The notes beneath the pieces are model-generated. The model was not told the DNA's origin. It was given only the letters and a program-made list of their open reading frames with translations, and searched no databases. Made by a program: the position numbers and the translations under genes. Shown piece after piece: positions 32,028 to 37,929 of a stretch of DNA of 37,929 nt. How positions within the stretch are numbered: the first letter of the stretch is position 1; each line of letters opens with the position of its first letter. The DNA lies in NCBI RefSeq assembly GCF_024691275.1, contig NZ_JAILNU010000019.1:1-37929 (forward strand), given 5' to 3'. This DNA comes from Ruminococcus sp. GTDB lineage: Bacteria; Bacillota; Clostridia; Oscillospirales; Ruminococcaceae.

Positions 32028-33296
32028 ACTGTGCCGTCGGCAAGAATGAACACTTTCGTCGCATGAAGTGAACAGCAGCTCAAAATGATTGCGAAAATCA
32101 TCAATTTCACGATAGAATAGTGTTACACGCAAAAGCGTGAATACTAATGAAGGAGGTCATAGAAATGACCAATTATCGTGAGATTCTGAGACTAAGCAGT
32201 CTCGGACTTAACAAAGCACAGATCGCAGGTGCCTGCGGATGTTCAAGAACTACAGTGATCAAGGTTCTGAACACTGCTGCTGCACAAGGATTGAGCTATC
32301 CTCTGCCTGATGGAATGTCAGACAAGCAGCTTGCAGATACCCTCTTTCCTGCAAATGCAGCAAAACCGGAGTACAAGATGCCCGACTATGAGTATGTGTC
32401 ACATGAAATGCAGAAAAGCGGAGTTACGCTTAATCTGCTATGGCTTGAATACTGTGAGCAATGCCGTAATAACGGAGAACTGCCATATCAGCTGACGCAG
32501 TTCAAAAAGTATTATCGTGACTACACTGCCAAAAGCTGTGCAACTATGCACCTTGAGCATAAACCGGGTGAGATAATGTAGGTGGACTGGGCCGGCGATA
32601 CAGCTCACATTATCGATACAGATACAGGTGAGCCTGTTCCGGTATATGTATTCGTCGCTACTCTCCCATACAGCGGATATTCCTACGTTGAAGGGTTCTT
32701 CTCTATGGATCAGGAATGCTGGACTACGGCTCATGTAAACGCCTTCAGGTATTTCGGCGGAGCTGCCAAAATAATACAGTGCGATAATCTGAAAACAGGC
32801 GTGGATAAGCACAGCAGGAACGAAGTAAAGCTCAATCGTGCATACAGTGAACTTTCTGAGCATTACAATACAGCGATACTTCCATGCAGAGTACGCTCTC
32901 CAAAGGATAAAGCAATGGTAGAAGGCACAGTAGGCGTAATATCGACATTTATTCTTGCAGCACTGCGAAACAGACGCTTTCTTTCACTTGCAGAATTGAA
33001 TGAAGCCATTTCTGAAAAACTTTATGAATTCAATCATAAGCCTTTTCAAAAGCGTGAAGGCAGCCGTGCAATTGCATTTGAAGAAGAAAGAGCTTTTCTT
33101 ATTCCGCTGCCTCCAAGACCATATGAGCTTGCAGTATGGAAGATAGCAACAGTTGCTCCGAATTATCATATTTTTATTGACAAGATGAACTATTCTGTTC
33201 CATATGAATATATTGAATATAGCGCTCCAGTTGAACACCCTTGGCCGGTGAAGTTGAACAGTAGCGACGCCGAAAATGAACAGTGTCGTCACAGCA
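31996..33296 (+). mobile_element. IS21-family remnant
   Basis: istA is present but broken, and istB is missing. Short 21-24-base repeats of the form A-x-T-G-AACA-x-T...CG-x-CGC occur on both sides: about four at the left (31999, 32020, 32042, 32065) and three at the right (33229, 33251, 33273). They are the multiple terminal repeats typical of the family. Right and left sets are in the same orientation, unlike an intact IS, pointing to an internal deletion or rearrangement. The element cuts the end of the DUF4314 gene and probably marks or hides the right end of the phage-like element. Confidence 0.78.
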
Positions 33297-33334
33297 GTTG
33301 TAAGGAAGTGGAAGATGATGATAGCAGCGAGTGA
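32165..33334 (+). pseudogene. istA: IS21 transposase IstA, nonsense codon and truncation
   Basis: AAGGAGG precedes the ATG at 32165. The N-terminal HTH is REILRLSSLGLNKAQIAGAC, with a second HTH-like helix at CSRTTVIKVLN. At 32579-32581 an in-frame TAG replaces what is normally Gln or Glu in EIM-x-VDWAGDT. The frame then continues with the DDE catalytic domain: Asp in VDWAGDTA, Asp in IIQCDNLKTGV, Glu in MVEGTVGV. Homology ends at about YEYIE (33220) and the C-terminal part is replaced by terminal repeats. A single C-to-T change explains the stop. Confidence 0.88.
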
Positions 33335-33374
33335 TGTTAAATTGGATTCTGGGGCAGGATTACAAATCTGATAC

Positions 33375-33403
33375 TTGATTTACTCCCCGATATATGCTAT
33401 GAT
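33375..33403 (+). promoter_or_regulatory. promoter of the two-component/ABC operon
   Basis: TTGATT (33375-33380), a 17-base spacer and TATGAT (33398-33403), 33 bases before the response-regulator ATG. Confidence 0.65.
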
Positions 33404-33436
33404 AATAGTATCACTACTGAACAGGAGCATCAGCTA

Positions 33437-34093
33437 ATGAAAATAATAACGATTATAGAGGACGATATTGCCCTGAATAACGGTATTGCTCTCGCCCTGA
33501 AAAATGCGGATTATTTTTTCAGACAACTTTATAAACTCAGCGATTTCAAGTCTGACGAACCGACCGATCTTATCATTCTTGATATCAATTTGCCTGACGG
33601 AAACGGTTTTGACTTTCTAAGAAAGCTCCGTCAGACATCGGACACTCCTGTTATCATTCTTACGGCAAATGACCTTGAAACAGATGAAGTAACGGGATTA
33701 GAGCTTGGTGCAGACGATTACATCACTAAGCCGTTCAGCTTGATGGTGCTTCGAGCGAGGCTCGACAAAGTACTGTGCAAATCATATATCCCTGCAAACA
33801 ACTGCTATTCCGATGATATCTATTCTTTCGATTTTGATAAAATGGAGTTTTTTGAAAACGGAACGCCAGTTGAACTTAGCAAGACCGAGCAAAAGTTGTT
33901 AAAGCTTCTGATACAGAACAGAGGTCAGACACTGACAAGAGATTACCTTGTAGACAGGATATGGACGGACGGTTCGGACTATGTAGACGAGAATGCTCTG
34001 TCCGTCACAGTGGGCAGACTTCGGAAAAAGCTAAATGCCGCCAATCATATTCAAACTATTTATGGCATCGGCTATGCGTGGAGGACGAAATAA
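33437..34093 (+). CDS. OmpR-family response regulator
   Basis: Predicted 218 residues. The receiver domain (1-115) has acidic residues E8/D9/D10, phosphoacceptor Asp49 (LIILDINLPDG), Thr76 (ILTAND) and Lys98 (YITKPF). A winged-helix DNA-binding domain follows (about 125-218: ELSKTEQKLLKLLIQNRGQ, VGRLRKKLNAANHIQTIYGI, GYAWR). CAGGAG precedes the ATG. Its stop overlaps the kinase start by one base. The likely target is the transporter operon just downstream. Confidence 0.95.
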   Translation: MKIITIIEDDIALNNGIALALKNADYFFRQLYKLSDFKSDEPTDLIILDINLPDGNGFDFLRKLRQTSDTPVIILTANDLETDEVTGLELGADDYITKPFSLMVLRARLDKVLCKSYIPANNCYSDDIYSFDFDKMEFFENGTPVELSKTEQKLLKLLIQNRGQTLTRDYLVDRIWTDGSDYVDENALSVTVGRLRKKLNAANHIQTIYGIGYAWRTK

Positions 34094-34926
34094 TGTTCTC
34101 GGATAAAAAACTACTGGAACGTCTCGACAAAATGTTGGAGGACGGCATTAATGGTTCATTTGAGGAATCGGACTATGATGAAACCCAGCTCTCCAAGCTG
34201 GAATCCAAGTGGCTGCGATACCTCACATCGTCAAAGCTTTCGTACCAAAAGACTGAGCAGGAGCGTAAACGGCTGAAAGAACTTGTATCAGATATTTCAC
34301 ATCAGACCAAGACACCTATCTCAAATATACTGCTTTATACACAGCTTTTGCAGGAGCAGAGCCTTGACGGACAGACCAGACAGCTTGTGAATGAGATACA
34401 ACATCAATCGGAAAAACTGGAGTTTCTGATACAGTCGCTCGTTAAAACTTCACGGCTTGAAACAGGGACATTTCAGCTTTCACCAACAGAGAACAATATT
34501 GACCATGTGATTCAGTCGGCGATAGAACAAATCACTCCAAAAGCTGACAACAAGCAGATACAGATAACTTACACTCCCGAAAGCTGTACCGCCAAATTTG
34601 ACAACAAGTGGACGCAGGAAGCGCTTTTCAATATTTTTGACAATGCAGTGAAGTATTCGCCGGAAAACACAAAGATAGCAGTAACTGTAAGCGCATTTGA
34701 AATGTTCGCCTGCATAGCCATTTCAGATAAAGGCATCGGTATTTCGGAGGAAGAGTTGCCTCGTATTTTCGGGCGGTTCTATCGTGGGCAAAATGTCAGG
34801 GAGCAGAACGGTGTGGGTATCGGTCTGTATCTATGCCGTCAGATCATTGAAGGGCAGGGCGGATATATCACTGCGGAATCGACAGAGGGTAACGGTTCAG
34901 TATTCAAAATCTTTCTGCCGAGATGA
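34093..34926 (+). CDS. soluble histidine kinase
   Basis: Predicted 277 residues with HisKA (His70 in SDISHQTKTP, about 60-125) and HATPase_c domains (N184 in FDNAVKYSP, DKGIGI 212-217, GVGIGL 240-245). The N-terminal 60 residues are charged and helical with no membrane segment, so it cannot itself span the membrane. BceS-type kinases normally have two short membrane helices. It may sense through the FtsX-like permease or from the cytoplasm. The ATG at 34093 is at the response-regulator stop; longer in-frame starts lie inside that gene. Confidence 0.93.
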   Translation: MFSDKKLLERLDKMLEDGINGSFEESDYDETQLSKLESKWLRYLTSSKLSYQKTEQERKRLKELVSDISHQTKTPISNILLYTQLLQEQSLDGQTRQLVNEIQHQSEKLEFLIQSLVKTSRLETGTFQLSPTENNIDHVIQSAIEQITPKADNKQIQITYTPESCTAKFDNKWTQEALFNIFDNAVKYSPENTKIAVTVSAFEMFACIAISDKGIGISEEELPRIFGRFYRGQNVREQNGVGIGLYLCRQIIEGQGGYITAESTEGNGSVFKIFLPR

Positions 34927-34929
34927 AAT

Positions 34930-35030
34930 CTTTCAAAACTGTTAGATTCTCGACAGGCTCTTGAAAGAATTGCCTGCTACAATAAGTGCAGTGGAGAAAT
35001 TCACTGCATTATATTTTTAGGAGAGATAAC
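34930..35030 (+). promoter_or_regulatory. probable regulated promoter region before the ABC genes
   Basis: A 104-base gap inside the cluster contains TACAAT (34977-34982) as a possible -10 and an upstream stretch TTAGATTCTCGACAGGCTCT. There is no good -35, which is usual for promoters needing an activator such as the adjacent OmpR-type regulator. GGAGAG lies before the ABC ATG. Confidence 0.4.
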
Positions 35031-35714
35031 ATGACGGTACTGAAAACAGAAGCCCTCACAAAGATATACGGCGAGGGACAAAGTAAGGTCACTGCGCTTG
35101 ATAACGCGAATCTGAACGTAGAACAGGGTGAATTTGCGGCGATTGTCGGAACATCGGGCAGCGGTAAATCAACGCTCCTGCATATGCTTGGTGGACTTGA
35201 CAGACCGACTTCCGGTAAGGTGTATGTGGAAAACAAAGATATTTTTTCTCTGAAAGATGAGGCACTGACGATCTTCCGCAGAAGAAAAATAGGCTTTGTG
35301 TTCCAGTCGTTCAACCTTGTGCCGACACTGAATGTGTATGAAAATATTGTGTTCCCGATACAGCTTGACGGAAATGATGTTGACGATAAATTTGTAAGCG
35401 AGGTCATCGGGATACTCGGTCTTGCTGATATGCAGAACCGTCTGCCGAATCAGCTTTCGGGTGGTCAGCAGCAAAGAGTAGCCATTGCAAGAGCATTAGC
35501 TGCCAAGCCTGCCATTGTTCTTGCAGATGAGCCTACGGGAAATCTCGATAGTAAGACTTCGCAGGACGTGTTGAGTCTGCTGAAAGTCACAGGGCAGAAG
35601 TTTAATCAGACTATGGTTATGATTACCCATAATGAAGCCATTGCACAAATGGCAGACCGCATTGTTCGTATCGAGGACGGTCATATCATCAAGGGCGGTG
35701 AGCCGAATGACTAA
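35031..35714 (+). CDS. ABC transporter ATP-binding protein (MacB/BceA-like)
   Basis: Predicted 227 residues. Walker A GTSGSGKST (40-48), Q-loop in GFVFQSFNLVP, signature LSGGQQQR (142-149), Walker B AIVLADEP (161-168) and H-loop MITHN are all present. The subfamily supports FtsX-type permeases in lipoprotein handling or peptide-antibiotic resistance. It overlaps the permease start by eight bases. The adjoining two-component genes argue for a Bce-like detoxification unit. Confidence 0.95.
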   Translation: MTVLKTEALTKIYGEGQSKVTALDNANLNVEQGEFAAIVGTSGSGKSTLLHMLGGLDRPTSGKVYVENKDIFSLKDEALTIFRRRKIGFVFQSFNLVPTLNVYENIVFPIQLDGNDVDDKFVSEVIGILGLADMQNRLPNQLSGGQQQRVAIARALAAKPAIVLADEPTGNLDSKTSQDVLSLLKVTGQKFNQTMVMITHNEAIAQMADRIVRIEDGHIIKGGEPND

Positions 35715-37929
35715 GGTGAGCAATAAAAAGGTCATTAACCGACTTGCATTTCGTGAACTGAAAGCCAACCGCAGAATGAACATTGTGGTGATTCTTTCTA
35801 TTGTGCTTACCTGTATCCTGTTCACCGCTCTGACATCTATCGGCGGAAGTCTGATAAACGGCACACAGCAGGAGACCATGCGGCAGGTGGGCGGCGACAG
35901 AATGGCAGGGCTGAAATATGTCCTGCCCGAGGATCATGAAAAAGTATGCGCCGACAGCGCGACCCGAGACGTGGTTTACCGCATCATCGTCGGAAATGCC
36001 GTGAATGACTGTTTCAGGAGCTTTTCCGTGGAGATACACTGCGCAGGCGATGAAGACGCGGCAAAGGCTGGATTCAGCGAACCGACGACGGGCAGACTTC
36101 CCGAAAGCTATGATGAGATAGCGGTCAGCACACTCGTACTCGACGCGCTGGGACTGCCGCAGGAGCTTGGAACGACCGTACCCATTACGCTGAACGTGGA
36201 CGGCGATATATCTGAGCACAAATTCAGGCTGTGCGGATTCTGGAAGGGCGAAAAGGTCGCTATGGCACAGATCTGCTGGGTATCGAAAGCCTTTGCGGAT
36301 AAATATGCCCCTACACCGACGGAGCAGTTCAACGCGCAGGAGCATCCGCGCTACGCAGGCTACTGGCAGGTGGATTTCAACTATGCAAACAGCTGGAACA
36401 TTGAGGGGAAAACTTATGCCCTGTTAAGCAGACTGTACGGCAGCAGCGAAAATGCGCCCGATGTCGGCATCAACTGGGCATACACCACGAGCAGCGTTGA
36501 CGGCGGTATGATCGCGGGCTGTATCATGATGGTGCTTGTGATCTTTGCGGCAGGGTATCTTATCATATATAATGTATTCTATATAAATATCTCGGCAAAT
36601 ATCCGCAGCTACGGACTGCTCAAAACGATCGGAACGACCTCAAAGCAGATACGGAGAATGGTGAGAATGCAGGCGGCGGTGTACTGTGCGATAGGTATAC
36701 CTTTCGGGCTCATTCTCGGTGTGCTGTCCGGCAAGATATTGTTTAAGACTATCATGGTATCAATGATAGTCTATTCGGCGGAGAGCTATACGATCAATGC
36801 AAAGCTCCTTTTGATGATATGCCTTATCTCGGCGGCATTCACGTTTCTGACAGTCATGATAAGCTGCCGCAAGCCCTGCAGGATCGCGGGAAGCGTTTCG
36901 CCGATAGAAGCGCTCCGCTACAACGAAACGGAAATACATACAAAGAAGAACAAGAAAACAAGAGCCATCTCGCCGCTTTCGGTCGCAAGAAACAATATGT
37001 CGCGCAGCAGAAAGAAGACCGTCGTGGTCGTGCTGTCGCTGACGCTGAGCATGGTGCTGGTAAATACGCTGTTCACGGTGCTGAAAGGGATTGATATGGA
37101 TAAATACGTAAGCAGCCTTGTAGTCGGAGATTTTGTTGTTATGCCCGATAAGAATTCGTCTCAAAGAGGGCACGTAAGTACAAATATAACTCCAGAACAG
37201 CTCGGGTATCTGAATTCCATCGACGGAGTAAAGGAGGTAAGCCCGGTCTACTTCCAGTGGGGAAAGCTTACATTTTCCGGCGAGCCGCTTGAACGCCTGA
37301 ACGCCCTCTGCGATAAATACGCCGATACGGACGAGTACGGAGAATTAGCGAACGTGAAGGAGAAAGGCTCCATTTCTACGGATATATACGGCATCGCCGA
37401 CGATGTGCTGAACGTGATGTCGCCGACCGAGGGCAAACTCGACCTTGCAAAGTGGCAGAGCGGGAAATATGCCATAGTCAATACCTATTATCTCGACGCG
37501 GAGGACGAAAAGGGCGAACCGCTTTATTCTGTCGGCGATACACTGACCCTAACATCGTGGGACGGCATGGACGATGGTACAACAAAGGACTTCGAGGTCA
37601 TGGCATTATGCGAAATGCCTTATGCACTCAGCAAGCAAAGCTACTACTTATTCGGCGGACAGGTCATGATACCCGACAGCGCGTATTTCACGATGACCGA
37701 TAACCGCAATGCCATGTCGGTCATGATGAACGCCGAGGACGACCGCTTTGACGACGTTGACACGCAGATACGCTATATGACGGACAGAGGCGATTCGCAG
37801 GTCATGGTGAAAAGCAAGCAGACCTATCTGAACGAGTTCGGCGATCTTATAAAGATGATAAAGCTGGTGGGCGGCACGCTTTCGGGTATCCTTGCGCTTA
37901 TCGGGATACTGAACTTCGTCAATACGGTA
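35707..37929 (+). CDS. FtsX-like ABC permease, runs off the window
   Basis: 741 codons open to the end of the window. The first membrane helix is at about 25-47 (IVVILSIVLTCILFTALTSI), followed by a long extracytoplasmic domain (about 50-265). A three-helix FtsX core follows (about 268-292, 322-341 and 366-386), then a second half starting with another helix (about 437-460) and a second large outer domain. The last helix begins near 720. This two-half layout matches MacB/BceB/YknZ-type permeases with large outer domains. The start lies inside the end of the ATPase gene. The missing end should hold the second helix trio. Confidence 0.92.
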   Translation, partial: MTKVSNKKVINRLAFRELKANRRMNIVVILSIVLTCILFTALTSIGGSLINGTQQETMRQVGGDRMAGLKYVLPEDHEKVCADSATRDVVYRIIVGNAVNDCFRSFSVEIHCAGDEDAAKAGFSEPTTGRLPESYDEIAVSTLVLDALGLPQELGTTVPITLNVDGDISEHKFRLCGFWKGEKVAMAQICWVSKAFADKYAPTPTEQFNAQEHPRYAGYWQVDFNYANSWNIEGKTYALLSRLYGSSENAPDVGINWAYTTSSVDGGMIAGCIMMVLVIFAAGYLIIYNVFYINISANIRSYGLLKTIGTTSKQIRRMVRMQAAVYCAIGIPFGLILGVLSGKILFKTIMVSMIVYSAESYTINAKLLLMICLISAAFTFLTVMISCRKPCRIAGSVSPIEALRYNETEIHTKKNKKTRAISPLSVARNNMSRSRKKTVVVVLSLTLSMVLVNTLFTVLKGIDMDKYVSSLVVGDFVVMPDKNSSQRGHVSTNITPEQLGYLNSIDGVKEVSPVYFQWGKLTFSGEPLERLNALCDKYADTDEYGELANVKEKGSISTDIYGIADDVLNVMSPTEGKLDLAKWQSGKYAIVNTYYLDAEDEKGEPLYSVGDTLTLTSWDGMDDGTTKDFEVMALCEMPYALSKQSYYLFGGQVMIPDSAYFTMTDNRNAMSVMMNAEDDRFDDVDTQIRYMTDRGDSQVMVKSKQTYLNEFGDLIKMIKLVGGTLSGILALIGILNFVNTV

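Noticed and set aside
15763..32140. Defined attL/attR pair for the phage-like element
   Set aside because: No convincing direct repeat could be matched by eye between the left gap (15754-15896) and the right side, which is disturbed by the IS21 remnant.

Overview
The window looks like a chromosomal segment of a cellulolytic, spore-former-lineage Clostridia of the Ruminococcus type. The reasons are an infC copy with the conserved AUU start and a terminator-bearing leader, a spoIIR sporulation gene, and two secreted glycoside hydrolases (GH26 and GH9) that each end in a Thr-rich linker plus a type I dockerin, the signature of cellulosome-like complexes in Ruminococcus. No rRNA or tRNA gene was seen.

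Layout. (1) 1-7830: core and surface genes, all on the minus strand: partial infC with its leader, spoIIR, a GH26-GH9 pair, a BspA-type leucine-rich-repeat protein and an LPQTG protein that lacks a signal peptide. (2) 7980-14515: a scrambled mosaic. A 5'-truncated hsdM is followed by an intact hsdS, a small HEPN-like gene, a tyrosine recombinase and a second hsdS whose end is cut off. It is joined tail to tail with a truncated surface-protein gene and the last 37 codons of a signal peptidase. A near-identical inverted repeat (7982-8002 and 14499-14519) lies exactly at the two outer truncation points. (3) 14775-15753: an Rpn/PD-(D/E)XK gene with its own promoter. (4) About 15815-32000: a phage-derived element of about 16 kb. 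From left to right it has two serine recombinases, an HTH/zinc-ribbon protein and a SHOCT-like small protein in one compact operon. Next come an HK97-type head module (capsid, ClpP-like protease, portal, large and small terminase), a 1.1-kb repeat-rich segment that looks like a replication origin, and a VapE-type primase-helicase. Last are a repeat array of about 1 kb and two rightward accessory genes. No tail, lysis or baseplate gene is present. The layout resembles capsid-forming phage satellites (cf-PICI-like), though a decayed prophage is not excluded. (5) About 32000-33300: an IS21-family remnant with a nonsense codon in istA and no istB. (6) 33375-end: a response regulator, a soluble histidine kinase, an ABC ATPase and an FtsX-type permease (partial), a BceRS/BceAB-like stress or peptide-resistance module.

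The most unusual items are these. One serine recombinase carries five tandem recombinase-type repeats instead of one. About a dozen interspersed repeats at 29763-30781 read, on the vapE-sense strand, as hairpins that in several copies pair with a Shine-Dalgarno sequence. Two arrays of TTTGA/TCAAA sites have almost exact 10-11-bp helical phasing between vapE and the terminase genes, an arrangement like a satellite origin. A GTGATGCYTATG-type ribosome-binding-site/start module recurs in front of mini-ORFs at several operon points of the element. All family assignments come from reading motifs; no database search was run.
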